DNA of 64,000 bases from an uncultured Collinsella sp. (lineage in GTDB: Bacteria > Actinomycetota > Coriobacteriia > Coriobacteriales > Coriobacteriaceae), in the NCBI GenBank assembly GCA_959604825.1, contig CAUHCN010000007.1, forward strand, positions 8,167 to 72,166, in the 5' to 3' direction. The translations under genes and the position numbers were made by a program. How positions within the stretch are numbered: the stretch's first letter is position 1; each line of letters opens with the position of its first letter. The notes under the pieces are model-generated. The model had not been told where the DNA came from and ran no database searches. It worked only from the letters and a program-made list of their open reading frames with translations. This document shows, in pieces, positions 44,184 to 53,909 of the stretch.

Positions 44184-45623
44184 TTAGTTCTCCTCGGTCG
44201 CAGCGTTCTCGGACTCGGCGAAATTCCAGCCGGCGAGGCGGTCCTTCGCGGTGTCGATGTCCAGGTAGTTCTCCTCGCCGTCCATGAGTCGCGTAAAGGC
44301 GGTAAAGAGATAGTGGGCATCGGTGGGGCCAGGCGAAGCCTCGGGGTGGTACTGGACCGAGAAACACGGGGCGTCGAGCAGCTGGATGCCCTCGGCGGTG
44401 CCGTCGTTGAGGTTCACATGTGTCAGGCGAATGCGACCAAAGCGCTCGTTCATCACGACCGGCGCGATGCCGCGACGCACCCAGGCACGCAGGTCGCCGC
44501 CGGCCGCATGCTCGGTTTCGCCGCCGGAAAGCTCCGGAATCAGTTTGCCCAGACTGGGGAACAGCAGGCCAAAGCCGTGGTTTTGCGCGGTGATCTCCAC
44601 GCGACGGCTCACCAGATTCATAACCGGCTGGTTACCGCCACGGTGACCGAATTTAAGCTTTTCCATTTGGGCGCCGCAGGCCAGGCTGATCATCTGGTGA
44701 CCGAGGCAAATGCCAAAGACCGGCACCTTGCCGATCAGCTGCTGTACCTGCTCATAGGTCTCCACCACGGCATCGGGGTCGCCGGGGCCGTTGGACAAAA
44801 AGACGCCATCGGGATTCATGTTGAGCACCTGCTGGGCGGGCGTATCCCACGGCACGACGGTGAGATCGCAGCCGGCACGGACCAGGCCCTCCAGAATACC
44901 GCGCTTCACACCGCAGTCGTAGGCGACCACTTTGTGACGGGCAGGAGCGGCAGCCGCAAGCGCAAAGTCATGCGTGGCAGGCAGGTCGGCGGCCACAAAC
45001 TCGTGAGGCGCGGGGCAACTTACGGTCTTGACCAGGTTCTCGCCTACCAGCGTGGGCGCAGCGGACAAGCGCTCGGCAAGCTCGTCGACGTCGAAGATCT
45101 CGGTCGAGATAATGCCCATCTTGGAACCATTGTCGCGCAGATGGCGCACCAGAGCGCGGGTGTCGATACCCTCGATAGCGACGATGCCGTGAGCGCGCAG
45201 GTACTCCGGCACGCTGACGGCCGAGCGCCAGTTAGAAGGCGTGGCGCACATATCGCGAACGATCATGCCGCGCATAGCCGGAGCGCTCGCAGGGCGCACG
45301 GCGTCGCCGGGGAAGGCCGACTGGACATCGGTCTCGTCGATACCGTAATTGCCGATCTGCGGATAGGTCATGGTTACAATTTGGCCGGCATAACTCGGGT
45401 CGGTCATGACCTCAAAGTAGCCCTCGAGCGAGGTGTTGAAGCAGACTTCGCCGGTCGCGGTGCCCTCGGCGCCGCATGCACGTCCATAAAAAATGGTCCC
45501 ATCCTCAAGATACAGGATACAGGGACCGCAGGTGCCCTTGCTGGTTTTGGCCAGCATACGCTGGCAAAGCTCGCTGGGCGCGAAGGTGCGGGCGGCAGCG
45601 CCCGCGGTATGGTTGTTCGCCAT
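44184..45623 (-). CDS. carA: Carbamoyl phosphate synthase small (glutaminase) subunit, with insertion
   Basis: Class I glutamine amidotransferase that feeds ammonia to CarB. The nucleophile Cys lies in FGICLGHQM and the His-Glu pair in QYHPEASPGPTDAHYLF. At 479 residues it is about 100 longer than usual. There is an extra ~35-residue N-terminus before CILYLEDGTIFYG. In addition, an insertion of about 45 residues (LLFPSLGKLIPELSGG through APVVMNERFGRI) separates the normally adjacent QNHGF and THVNLNDGT. The ATG at 45623 follows AAGGAG. A short hairpin (ccggtc/gaccgg, 45631-45650) lies just upstream. Confidence 0.95.
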   Translation of the reverse strand: MANNHTAGAAARTFAPSELCQRMLAKTSKGTCGPCILYLEDGTIFYGRACGAEGTATGEVCFNTSLEGYFEVMTDPSYAGQIVTMTYPQIGNYGIDETDVQSAFPGDAVRPASAPAMRGMIVRDMCATPSNWRSAVSVPEYLRAHGIVAIEGIDTRALVRHLRDNGSKMGIISTEIFDVDELAERLSAAPTLVGENLVKTVSCPAPHEFVAADLPATHDFALAAAAPARHKVVAYDCGVKRGILEGLVRAGCDLTVVPWDTPAQQVLNMNPDGVFLSNGPGDPDAVVETYEQVQQLIGKVPVFGICLGHQMISLACGAQMEKLKFGHRGGNQPVMNLVSRRVEITAQNHGFGLLFPSLGKLIPELSGGETEHAAGGDLRAWVRRGIAPVVMNERFGRIRLTHVNLNDGTAEGIQLLDAPCFSVQYHPEASPGPTDAHYLFTAFTRLMDGEENYLDIDTAKDRLAGWNFAESENAATEEN

Positions 45624-45699
45624 AATTCTCCTTCCCGGTCTCACAGGACCGGCTTAAAGGTGTGTAGTTAGGCCTCGCGGTATTGTAACCGCAAGCATG

Positions 45700-45780
45700 C
45701 CTCATGGCGTTAATTTCATCGAAATGTTTACGAAATGATAATTATGACTTTCTATGCATAATGATTATTTAATCCCCGTC
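45700..45780 (-). promoter_or_regulatory. A/T-rich control region upstream of carAB
   Basis: The segment is unusually A/T-rich for this genome and contains near-palindromic tgataattatga and ataatgattat tracts that loosely resemble arginine-repressor boxes. No regulator can be assigned with certainty. The carAB promoter should lie in or near here. Confidence 0.3.
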
Positions 45781-45788
45781 CCAGAAAA

Positions 45789-45825
45789 ATTATCCCGCGT
45801 GGGCTTGTGGCTCACGCGGGATAAT
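45789..45825 (-). terminator. Terminator after the 45832-46797 membrane protein gene
   Basis: attatcccgcgtg pairs perfectly with cacgcgggataat, followed by TTTTTCT on the minus strand. Confidence 0.85.
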
Positions 45826-45831
45826 GGCCTC

Positions 45832-46797
45832 TTACTTTTGCTTGTCCTGTTCCAGCAGATCGGACGGTGAGCGATCGGGCTTGCCGCCGCGGAAAATCTC
45901 GCGGCCATGCAGACGATGCTCCAGGTCACGTTCGGCCTTTTCCTCGTCAATCTTGGTCTGGCTCACCACCGGGTCCTCGATCAGCGACGAAACCGAGTTC
46001 ACCTGTTTTTGAATGCGCTCGGCAATGGTGTCGTCCATGCTTACGATGCGCATCTTCCAGTCGATACTCGTGGCGTTGGATGAGCTCTTGGTCCACACGA
46101 ACGTCAAAATGGCGCTCTGATGACCCCGCGCGGGAAACATGCCAAAAAAGGAATCGTGCTGAATGTTGCTATCCTCGTCGATATAGGCGTGAACGTTATA
46201 CACCACGCGGTCGATCTTATCGTTGAGCAGGGCGTTGGTCGCAAGCGCCGCGGCCTGGATCTGCCCGTTGGACAGCAGCTCGAGCTCATTGGCAGACGAT
46301 GTGTCCAACACCGTCACCTCAACCGTGCCCGTGCGCTCATCGGCCTCGTCGACGGTAAAATCGAGCGGAAACTGCGTAAAGCCGTTGCCCCACTCAAGGC
46401 CGCCCTTCAGCGCCGTCGAGACGGTATCCACCGAAACGCTCTCGGACAGGTTGGCGGTATTCAGACGGCGCATCACGCCGTAGCCAATCTGCATGCCCAC
46501 GATCAGCACCAGAATACCGATGACCACGGCCATCGCGGTCTTCGTAATGGTATGGCTCACCTGCGAGCCCGAAGGATCGTCCTCAGACAGCGGGTCGATA
46601 TGTTTTGCCTGGCTCGCACGGTCCTCGCTGCGCAGCTGCGCTAGCGCCGCTTTGTCACCGCGCTTGGCCGCAGCCTCCTTCTCACGCATGCGCTCGGTTC
46701 GCTTTTTGGCAAGCGTGGGATCCAAGACGCCGGATGCATCGATTTCGGAGAATAACTCCGTCACTTCTTCCGGAGTCAAAGGGTTCTTGTCAGCCAT
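45832..46797 (-). CDS. Single-pass membrane protein of unknown function
   Basis: A 321-residue protein I do not recognise. A charged cytoplasmic N-terminus (about 1-80; Lys/Glu-rich) is followed by one membrane segment (about 84-106; TAMAVVIGILVLIVGMQIGYG). An extracellular domain of ~150 residues contains alternating strand-like sequence, and a Glu/Lys-rich tail follows. Nineteen bases separate its start from the stop of the ABC exporter gene on the same strand, so they may be co-transcribed. Confidence 0.75.
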   Translation of the reverse strand: MADKNPLTPEEVTELFSEIDASGVLDPTLAKKRTERMREKEAAAKRGDKAALAQLRSEDRASQAKHIDPLSEDDPSGSQVSHTITKTAMAVVIGILVLIVGMQIGYGVMRRLNTANLSESVSVDTVSTALKGGLEWGNGFTQFPLDFTVDEADERTGTVEVTVLDTSSANELELLSNGQIQAAALATNALLNDKIDRVVYNVHAYIDEDSNIQHDSFFGMFPARGHQSAILTFVWTKSSSNATSIDWKMRIVSMDDTIAERIQKQVNSVSSLIEDPVVSQTKIDEEKAERDLEHRLHGREIFRGGKPDRSPSDLLEQDKQK

Positions 46798-46816
46798 AAA
46801 CTTCCTGTCATATCAA

Positions 46817-48589
46817 TCAGTCGAGCTCGTGCGCACGCGCACCTTCGAACTGCATTCGATAGTAACGGGCATAGGTGCCGCCACGGGCGAGAAGCTCCTC
46901 GTGCGTGCCACGCTCCACAACGCGACCATGCTCAACGGTCGCAATCTCATCGGCATGCTTAATGGTCGAAAGACGATGGGCAATGATAATCGTGGTGCGG
47001 CCGCGTGCCAGCTCTTCGAGTGACTCCTGCACCGCCTCCTCGCTCTCGTTATCCAAAGCACTCGTCGCCTCGTCCAAAATCAGGATCTTGGGGTTCTTGA
47101 GAAACACGCGCGCGATGGCAACGCGCTGTTTCTGTCCGCCCGAAAGACGGCTGCCGCGCTCGCCCACGACCGTGTCATAGCCCTGTGGAAGCGACTCGAT
47201 AAAGGCATCGATGTTGGCGCGACGGGCGGCCTCGGCGATCTCTTCTGCCGTAGCGCCCGGCTTGCCGTAGGCGATGTTCTCGCCGATTGTTCCGTCAAAC
47301 AGGTAGACATCCTGCTGCACCAGGCCGATAGCGCGGCGCAGGCTCTGCTGCGTCACATCGCGCACGTCCTGACCGTCGATGCTAATGGACCCAGCGGCAA
47401 CGTCGTAAAAGCGCGGCAGCAGCGAACAGGTCGTCGATTTGCCACCGCCCGAAGGGCCAACCAAAGCGATGGTCTGCCCGGGCTTGATAGACAGATCCAT
47501 ATGGTCGATAACGGGACGCTCGTCGGCATCGCCCTCGCCCAGCTCAACATCCTCGTAGTTAAAGCACACGTCGTGATACTCCACGGCGCCGGCAGTCACC
47601 TGCAGATCCGTGGCGCCCGGCTTGTCCTGGATATCCGGCGCGGTCGAGAGTACCTCGTCCATACGCTTAAAGCCGGCGATAGCCTTCTGATACATTTCGG
47701 CCGAATTGACGAGTGTCTCGAGCGGCGTGCAGAACAGCGAAATGTAGAGCGCGAAGGTTGCCATATCGACTGCCTGCAGCTGGCCTTGGGCAACCAGCCA
47801 ACCGCCCAGCAGCACCACGATCACATAGAGCACACCCGAGAGCAGGCCATACGTCGCGGTATAGACGCCCATGGCGTGATACATGTTCTCCTTGGACGAA
47901 AGATAGCGATTGTTGGAGGCGCGGAACTTGAAACGTTCGGTCTCCTCATTGGCAAAGCTCTTGACCACGCGCATGCCCGCCAGCGAATCCTGCAGCTGCG
48001 CATTGATGCCGCTGATCTTTTTGCGGTTGTCGCTAAAGACCTCGCGCATGCGCATGTTCTGCCAAAACATGATGACCGCAAACGCCGCCGTCACCACGGC
48101 CATGGCGAGCGCCAGCACCGGGGCGATGGTAAAGAGGATCACAAACGAGCCGATAATCTCGATGCCGCAGATGATGATCCACTCGGGCACGTGGTGCGCC
48201 GCCTCGCAGATATCGAACAGGTCGTTGACCACGCGGCCCATCATGTCGCCCGAGCTGTTGCGGTCGAAGTACGCAAAGCTAAAGCGCTCATACTGGTCGA
48301 ACAGGTCCTCGCGCATTTTGGACTCCATACGCGCGCCCATCACGTGACCCCAATAGCTCACAAAATAGCGGCAGGCGCAGCGGATGGCATACATCAGCAC
48401 CAAGCCCACCGCGATCATGCCGAGCGCCTGCATAATGGCAGCCTGACCCTGGGTAAACAGCCCACCGGTCAGATTGCGCAGGATAATGGGGAACGCCAGG
48501 TCAATGGCGGCAAGCACCAGAGCACAAACAGTATCAGCAACAAAAAGCCCCATCTGGGGCTTGTAATACGAAAGAAACCTCTTCAGCAT
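46817..48589 (-). CDS. ABC exporter, fused membrane and ATPase domains
   Basis: Type IV ABC half-transporter, 590 residues, expected to act as a homodimer. The membrane domain (about 1-310) has six hydrophobic segments. The ATPase (about 340-575) has Walker A GPSGGGKST, Q-loop VQQDVYLFDGTI, signature LSGGQKQ, Walker B ILILDEATSALD and the H-loop IAHRLSTI. The substrate may be lipid, drug or peptide; nothing here decides. The ATG at 48589 has AAGGTGAT, and the hairpin end of structured element B lies only eight bases upstream of that site, so the element could affect expression. Confidence 0.92.
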   Translation of the reverse strand: MLKRFLSYYKPQMGLFVADTVCALVLAAIDLAFPIILRNLTGGLFTQGQAAIMQALGMIAVGLVLMYAIRCACRYFVSYWGHVMGARMESKMREDLFDQYERFSFAYFDRNSSGDMMGRVVNDLFDICEAAHHVPEWIIICGIEIIGSFVILFTIAPVLALAMAVVTAAFAVIMFWQNMRMREVFSDNRKKISGINAQLQDSLAGMRVVKSFANEETERFKFRASNNRYLSSKENMYHAMGVYTATYGLLSGVLYVIVVLLGGWLVAQGQLQAVDMATFALYISLFCTPLETLVNSAEMYQKAIAGFKRMDEVLSTAPDIQDKPGATDLQVTAGAVEYHDVCFNYEDVELGEGDADERPVIDHMDLSIKPGQTIALVGPSGGGKSTTCSLLPRFYDVAAGSISIDGQDVRDVTQQSLRRAIGLVQQDVYLFDGTIGENIAYGKPGATAEEIAEAARRANIDAFIESLPQGYDTVVGERGSRLSGGQKQRVAIARVFLKNPKILILDEATSALDNESEEAVQESLEELARGRTTIIIAHRLSTIKHADEIATVEHGRVVERGTHEELLARGGTYARYYRMQFEGARAHELD

Positions 48590-48596
48590 AATCACC

Positions 48597-48745
48597 TTAC
48601 GCGGTTTTACCAAACCGCGTTTCATCTCGACGCTGCAAGTGCTCCATTTGGACAATCTGGCCTTCAATCGTCGGTCGCGTATACCCATACGCTTCCCTCC
48701 TCTTTTAGGCCACCTTGTCTCAAATGGAGCACTTTCGCTGACTTA
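48597..48745. repeat. Three-stem structured element, copy B
   Basis: Read on the minus strand it repeats the blocks of copy A (18782-18931): taagtcagcgaaa at 48733-48745, outer arms 48720-48732 and 48639-48652, middle stem 48707-48711 with 48659-48663, inner hairpin gcgtat/atacgc (48677-48692), ttgcagcgtcgag at 48626-48638 and the acgcggttt/aaaccgcgt hairpin at 48599-48620. It fills the gap between the NUDIX stop and the exporter start. Confidence 0.8.
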
Positions 48746-48773
48746 CACAAACCTGCGGGATCATTCCCGCTCG

Positions 48774-49469
48774 TTAAATCTCCGCTCCGCCCAGCCTGTG
48801 TGCGATGCTGTCGCAGGCAAGCGCGCCTACAACGGTCTTGGCGTCTTCGATCTTGCCGTCGAGCACGGCGTCGATCAGCTCGTGCAGCGGCACCAGGTCC
48901 ACGTTGACAAACTCGTCATCATCGGGGTTGGGCGCATCAAACTCGAGCTTGGTAGCCAAGTAGATGTGGATGATCTCATCGCAAAAACCGCATGACGTGA
49001 CAATCGACGTCAAAAAGCGAATACGACCGGCCCTAAAGCCCGTCTCCTCATGCAGTTCGCGCTTGGCGCAATCGAGCGGGTCCTCGCCCGGGTCGAGCTT
49101 GCCGGCGGGAATCTCGACCGTCACGCGGTCGATGGCGGTGCGGTACTGACGCACCAGTACGATCTTGCCGCTCTCGGTCAGTGCCACAACGGCCGCCGCA
49201 CCCGGATGGCGAACGATATCGCGGGCGCTGCGGCGACCGTTGGGCAGCTCAACCTCAAGACGGTGGACGTCGAGGATCTTGCCCTTCCAGGCGCACTCCT
49301 CCGAAAGAATCTTCTCGTGCAGCTCGGCATCGTGCGGGTCGTCGTCGCCCAGCACCAGCGCCGGCTCGTCAGCGACCTCGCCACCAGGCTCGCCCTCGGC
49401 GTGCCCATACATGCGGCTGTCCTCCTCGACGATCTGCGCGTCCACGAGTTCTTCGTTCTTCTCGTCCAT
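48774..49469 (-). CDS. NUDIX hydrolase, ADP-ribose pyrophosphatase type
   Basis: A 231-residue phosphohydrolase, probably of ADP-ribose or similar nucleoside diphosphates. The NUDIX box is complete (GKLDPGEDPLDCAKRELHEE followed by TGF). An acidic ~55-residue N-terminal extension precedes the usual domain. Of two in-frame ATGs, 49469 has GAGAGG at a workable distance. It lies 21 bases after purD on the same strand and is likely co-transcribed with it. Confidence 0.88.
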   Translation of the reverse strand: MDEKNEELVDAQIVEEDSRMYGHAEGEPGGEVADEPALVLGDDDPHDAELHEKILSEECAWKGKILDVHRLEVELPNGRRSARDIVRHPGAAAVVALTESGKIVLVRQYRTAIDRVTVEIPAGKLDPGEDPLDCAKRELHEETGFRAGRIRFLTSIVTSCGFCDEIIHIYLATKLEFDAPNPDDDEFVNVDLVPLHELIDAVLDGKIEDAKTVVGALACDSIAHRLGGAEI

Positions 49470-49490
49470 CCGTCTCATTCCTCTCGGATT

Positions 49491-50795
49491 TTAGGCATCC
49501 CAGGCGTCGCGGCCGCGCAGCGCGCGCAAGCCGATGTCGTGACGCAGGGTCTTGCCCTCAAAATCAATCTTCTCGCAGGCCTCGTAGGCAAGGTTGCGAG
49601 CGTTCTCGAACGTGTCGCCCAGAGCGGTCACGGCAAGCACGCGGCCACCATTGGTCACGAGCTGGCCGTCCACCACGGCAGTGCCCGCGTGGTACACCGT
49701 CACGTTCTCCTTGGCCTCGGCATCCTCAATACCGGTGATGACCTTGCCTTTCTCGTAGCTGCCGGGGTAGCCCGCGCTCGTCAGGACAACGGCCACGGCC
49801 CACTCGTCGCGCCAGTCGAGTTCAATCTGGTCGAGCTCGCAGTTGGCGCAGGCGAGCATGACCTCGACCAGATCGTTCTTAAGGCGCGGCAGCACGACCT
49901 GCGTCTCGGGGTCGCCAAAGCGGGCATTGAACTCCAGCACCTTGGGGCCGGCAGGCGTGAGCATAAAGCCGCCATACAGGCAGCCGCGGTAGTCGATGCC
50001 CTCGGCAGCAAGCTCGGCCACGGTCTGCTCCATGACCTTCACCATGGTGGCGTGTTCCTCGTCAGTCACGATGGGCACCGGGCTGTAGACGCCCATGCCG
50101 CCGGTGTTGGGGCCCTTGTCGCCCTCGAGCGCGCGCTTGTGGTCCTGCGAGGTGGCCATGGGGCGCACGGTCTTGCCGTCGGTAAAGGCCAAAAGCGAGC
50201 ACTCGGGGCCGGTCAGCATCTCCTCGATGACCACGGTGTTGCCGGCGTCGCCAAAGGTGCCGCCAAAGCACTCGCGCACGGCCTCCTCGGCCTGCTCAAG
50301 TTCGGTCGCCACGATAACGCCCTTGCCCGCGGCAAGGCCGTCGGCCTTGACGACCAACGGAGCGCCCTGCTCACGCACGTAGGCGAGAGCCGAAGCCTCG
50401 TCGGTAAATGAACCATAGGCTGCCGTCGGGATACCGGCGCGCTCCATGAGCTGCTTGGAGAACAGTTTGGAGCCCTCCATCTGGGCGCCCTCGGCACCCG
50501 GGCCAAAGCAGGGAATACCCGCCGCGCGCACGGCGTCGGCCACGCCCGCCACGAGCGGAGCCTCGGGACCAATTACCACGAGTCCGCATCCGTGGCTCTG
50601 AGCAAACGCCGCCACGGCCGCAGGATCGCAGTCGTCGAGAACAACGTTCTCGCCGCAGCTCGCGGTGCCGCCGTTGCCCGGCGCGATGTAGAGCTTGCCG
50701 GCGCGCGGTGATGCTGCGAGCTTTGCTGCCAAAGCATGCTCGCGGCCGCCGCTGCCCAACAACAGGATGTCGATGGTTTGAGTGTCAGCCTTCAA
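49491..50795 (-). CDS. purD: Phosphoribosylamine-glycine ligase
   Basis: Second step of purine synthesis, an ATP-grasp ligase. The 434 residues start ILLLGSGGREHALA, with KADGLAAGKGV and the ATP-grasp core GPNTGGMGVYSP and VLEFNARFGDPE. The start is inferred to be TTG at 50795, because GAGGAGG lies six bases upstream and the family N-terminus begins there. The frame is open further upstream but has no ribosome binding site. Confidence 0.95.
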   Translation of the reverse strand: MKADTQTIDILLLGSGGREHALAAKLAASPRAGKLYIAPGNGGTASCGENVVLDDCDPAAVAAFAQSHGCGLVVIGPEAPLVAGVADAVRAAGIPCFGPGAEGAQMEGSKLFSKQLMERAGIPTAAYGSFTDEASALAYVREQGAPLVVKADGLAAGKGVIVATELEQAEEAVRECFGGTFGDAGNTVVIEEMLTGPECSLLAFTDGKTVRPMATSQDHKRALEGDKGPNTGGMGVYSPVPIVTDEEHATMVKVMEQTVAELAAEGIDYRGCLYGGFMLTPAGPKVLEFNARFGDPETQVVLPRLKNDLVEVMLACANCELDQIELDWRDEWAVAVVLTSAGYPGSYEKGKVITGIEDAEAKENVTVYHAGTAVVDGQLVTNGGRVLAVTALGDTFENARNLAYEACEKIDFEGKTLRHDIGLRALRGRDAWDA

Positions 50796-50849
50796 GGGTG
50801 CCTCCTCTATGGATGAATAGCCCGCTCCGCGCGAGCCCTTTGCAAGCAA

Positions 50850-50891
50850 ATATACCCCTCGGCCGCCCACTTGGGCTGCAAAGGGGTATAT
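50850..50891 (-). terminator. Hairpin between purA and purD
   Basis: atatacccct pairs perfectly with aggggtatat, with an additional weak inner stem. The T run is short, so termination may be partial. Confidence 0.5.
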
Positions 50892-50913
50892 CGCAATAAC
50901 CAAATAGTCCCGA

Positions 50914-52200
50914 TTACTTCCAGAATCGGTTGATAATCTGCTCGCGACCGGCGCCAACGCCAATGAACGTCACGCGGGTGTGTGCCAGATCCTCGATAAA
51001 CGCCACGTAGTCCTGAGCCTCCTGCGGCAACTCGTCAAAGCTGCGGCAACCGGTAATGTCGCACTTCCAGCCGGGAAGCTCCTCGTAGATGGGCTTGGCA
51101 TGCTCAAAGCGCACCTGATGCTCGGGCACGCTGGTGTAGCGCTCGCCATCGACGTCGTAGGCCACGCACACCTTGATGGTGTCGAAAGCCGAAAGCACGT
51201 CGAGCTTGGTCAGGGCGATATCGGTGAGGCCGTTGACGCGCGAGGCGTAGTTGGCGATGGGGCCGTCGAACCAGCCGCAGCGACGACGGCGACCGGTGGT
51301 CACGCCGTACTCATAGCCCTCCTCGGTCAGCGTGTGGCCGGCCTCGGACTCGTAGGAAAGCTCGGTGGGCATGGGGCCCGAACCGACACGGGTGATATAG
51401 GCCTTCATGACGCCCAGCACGCGGTCAACGTTCTTCATGCCCACGCCGGAGCCGGTGATGGCGCCGCCGGCGGTGCAGTTGGAAGACGTCACGTACGGAT
51501 AGGTGCCGTGATCGATGTCGAGCAGCGTCGCCTGGGCGCCCTCAAACAGCAGGTCCTTGCCCTCATCGATCATGTTGTTGAGCAGCAGGCTCGTCTCGGT
51601 GATGTAGGGACGCAGGCGCTCGGCCATGGGCAGGTACTCGTCGCAAATCTGGTCCACGGTGTAGGTGGGCAGGTTGTAGATGAGCTCGAGCTCGGGGTTC
51701 ACGCGGGCGAGAGCGGTCTCCAGCTTGTCGCGGAACAGTGCCTCGTCCAGCATGTCCTGCATGCGCAGGCCGATGCGGGCCATCTTGTCCTGGTAGCACG
51801 GACCGATGCCGCGCTTGGTGGTACCGATGTTCTTCTTGCCGAGCTTCTGCTCAAAGGCGCCATCCAGATCGATGTGGTACGGCATGATGATGTGCGCGTT
51901 GCCGCTAATCTTGAGGTTCTTGGTGGTGATGCCGTCGGCCTCAAACATGTCGATCTCCTCAAGGACAACCTTGGGGTTGACGACGCAGCCGTTACCGATC
52001 ACCGACACATGGTCGGAATACATGATGCCGGAGGGCACCTGGTGCAGGCCGTACTTCTTGCCGTTGACGACGATGGTGTGGCCGGCGTTGTTGCCGCCCG
52101 AGTAGCGCACGACGGCATCGAAGTCGCCGGCGACCAGGTCGCAGATCTTACCCTTGCCCTCATCGCCCCACTGGGCACCGACCAAAACGGTTGACGGCAT
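50914..52200 (-). CDS. purA: Adenylosuccinate synthase
   Basis: GTP-dependent conversion of IMP and aspartate to adenylosuccinate. The 428 residues begin VLVGAQWGDEGKGKI (P-loop) and include SGGNNAGHTIV, GTTKRGIGP and the TTGRRRRCGWFD region. The ATG at 52200 follows AGGAGT. It lies between dnaB and purD on the same strand. Confidence 0.97.
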   Translation of the reverse strand: MPSTVLVGAQWGDEGKGKICDLVAGDFDAVVRYSGGNNAGHTIVVNGKKYGLHQVPSGIMYSDHVSVIGNGCVVNPKVVLEEIDMFEADGITTKNLKISGNAHIIMPYHIDLDGAFEQKLGKKNIGTTKRGIGPCYQDKMARIGLRMQDMLDEALFRDKLETALARVNPELELIYNLPTYTVDQICDEYLPMAERLRPYITETSLLLNNMIDEGKDLLFEGAQATLLDIDHGTYPYVTSSNCTAGGAITGSGVGMKNVDRVLGVMKAYITRVGSGPMPTELSYESEAGHTLTEEGYEYGVTTGRRRRCGWFDGPIANYASRVNGLTDIALTKLDVLSAFDTIKVCVAYDVDGERYTSVPEHQVRFEHAKPIYEELPGWKCDITGCRSFDELPQEAQDYVAFIEDLAHTRVTFIGVGAGREQIINRFWK

Positions 52201-52293
52201 GTTTACTCCTTACATTCATGGACTGTCTACGCGCCACGCCGGCACGCAGAAGCACAAAACATTCCCAGTATACCCGTGCAACGGGCGCCTGTC

Positions 52294-53685
52294 CTACTCC
52301 TCGGCGTGTGCCCCATCAAGCTCATAGAACTTGGTGGATGCCGGCAGGAACATCAGGTCGACGTCGCCGATCGGGCCCGAACGGTTCTTGGCCACGACGA
52401 TACGCGTAACGCCCTCGTCGGGTCGATCGTCGCGCGAGGCTTCGGCCTCGTCGGCGGAGCGGTCCAAGAACATAACGATATCGGCGTCCTGCTCGATGGA
52501 GCCCGATTCACGAAGGTCGGAAAGCTGCGGGCGCTTGCCGGTACGGGATTCGACCTGACGCGAGAGCTGCGACAGCGCGATGAGCGGGATCTTGAGTTCC
52601 TTGGCCATGATCTTCAGACCACGCGACATCTCGGAGACCTCGACGGTACGGCTCTCGGAGCGGCGTCCCGGCGGAGGACTCACCAGCTGCAGGTAGTCCA
52701 GGATGATGATGGCCTTCTCCTTGTTGTGGAGCATGCGGCGGCTCTTGGCGCGAATCTCGGTCACTGTGGTGCCGGGCGTATCGTCAATCAGAATATCGAG
52801 CTTGGACAAGGTCTGCGTGGCCTCGTTGATATTGGCCCACTGCTCGGGGCTAATGCGGCCCATGCGGAAGTCACTGATCGAAATCATGGCGTAGGCGCAA
52901 ATCAGACGCTGGGCAATTTCCTTGCCCGACATCTCCAGCGAGAAGAAGCCGACGGTATAACCGGCCGCGGCAGCGTTGAGCGCCAGATTCAGGGCGAACG
53001 ACGTCTTACCCACAGCAGGGCGGGCGCCGATGATGATGAGCTGGCCCTCGCGAAAACCCATGAGCATGCGGTCGAGCGACGGGAAGCCCGTGGGCACGCC
53101 CGCAGCCTGGCCGCCTGCCTGGCACACTTCCTCGGCCTCGTTATAGGCCTCGACCATAAACTCGGTCAGCGTCTTGTAGCTCGACTTGACCTCGCGCGCC
53201 GTGACCTTGAGCAACTTGCTCTCGGCCAGCTCCACGACCTCTTTGGTATCGGTGGGAGCGTTATAGGCCAGCGCGTTGATCTCGTTGGTGGCGCCGATCA
53301 GCTCACGCAGCATCGAATCGCGGCGAACGATAGCGGCATGGTGCTGCCAGTTGACGAGCGACAGGGTCTGACCCATCAACTCCAAAATGTAGGCCTCGCC
53401 GCCCACGGCATCAAGCTTGTTGATGCTTCGCAGGTAATCGATCAGCGAGATGGAGTCGATGGGAATGCGGCTGTTGTACATATCGACCATCGCGGTATAG
53501 ATGGTCTTATGAATGGGCCGGTAGAAGTCATCGGGCTGCAGCTCGACCTGGGCCTCTTCGACCACCTCGGGCGATAGCAGCATAGCGGCCAGTACATTGG
53601 CCTCTGCATCTTGGTTTTGGGGAAGACCCAACTTGGAGCCGCGGTCCTCAACCGTCAGCCCGGTCTCCCTATCGTCATATGCCAT
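52294..53685 (-). CDS. dnaB: Replicative DNA helicase
   Basis: Hexameric helicase unwinding DNA at the replication fork. The 463 residues contain the N-terminal DnaB domain (LPQNQDAEANVLAAMLLSPEV, 20-120) and the RecA-like domain with GARPAVGKTSFALN (Walker A) and IIILDYLQL (Walker B). No intein is present. The ATG at 53685 follows GAGG by six bases; earlier in-frame ATGs overlap that site. It lies downstream of the rpsF-ssb-rpsR-rplI cluster, a common bacterial arrangement. Confidence 0.97.
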   Translation of the reverse strand: MAYDDRETGLTVEDRGSKLGLPQNQDAEANVLAAMLLSPEVVEEAQVELQPDDFYRPIHKTIYTAMVDMYNSRIPIDSISLIDYLRSINKLDAVGGEAYILELMGQTLSLVNWQHHAAIVRRDSMLRELIGATNEINALAYNAPTDTKEVVELAESKLLKVTAREVKSSYKTLTEFMVEAYNEAEEVCQAGGQAAGVPTGFPSLDRMLMGFREGQLIIIGARPAVGKTSFALNLALNAAAAGYTVGFFSLEMSGKEIAQRLICAYAMISISDFRMGRISPEQWANINEATQTLSKLDILIDDTPGTTVTEIRAKSRRMLHNKEKAIIILDYLQLVSPPPGRRSESRTVEVSEMSRGLKIMAKELKIPLIALSQLSRQVESRTGKRPQLSDLRESGSIEQDADIVMFLDRSADEAEASRDDRPDEGVTRIVVAKNRSGPIGDVDLMFLPASTKFYELDGAHAEE

Positions 53686-53847
53686 GAGCATCCTCATTCA
53701 TATCGCTTGCGAGCATCCATAGTATCAGCCACGGTCCCAAAACGCGCCGCGCGCCGCCAATCATCACCGAACCAAACGGATGAACGGTCCTGTATATAGG
53801 ACTTCGACGCAACGTTCACCATGACACTCACTCAGCGCAAAAAACAA

Positions 53848-53877
53848 AAGGGCGCCCTGGTTTCCCAGAGCGCCCTT
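53848..53877 (-). terminator. Terminator after rplI
   Basis: aagggcgccctgg pairs with ccagagcgccctt (one mismatch), and a T-rich stretch follows on the minus strand. Confidence 0.8.
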
Positions 53878-53909
53878 CTTAGAACAAGATTGTTGCGTTG
53901 CAGCAAATG

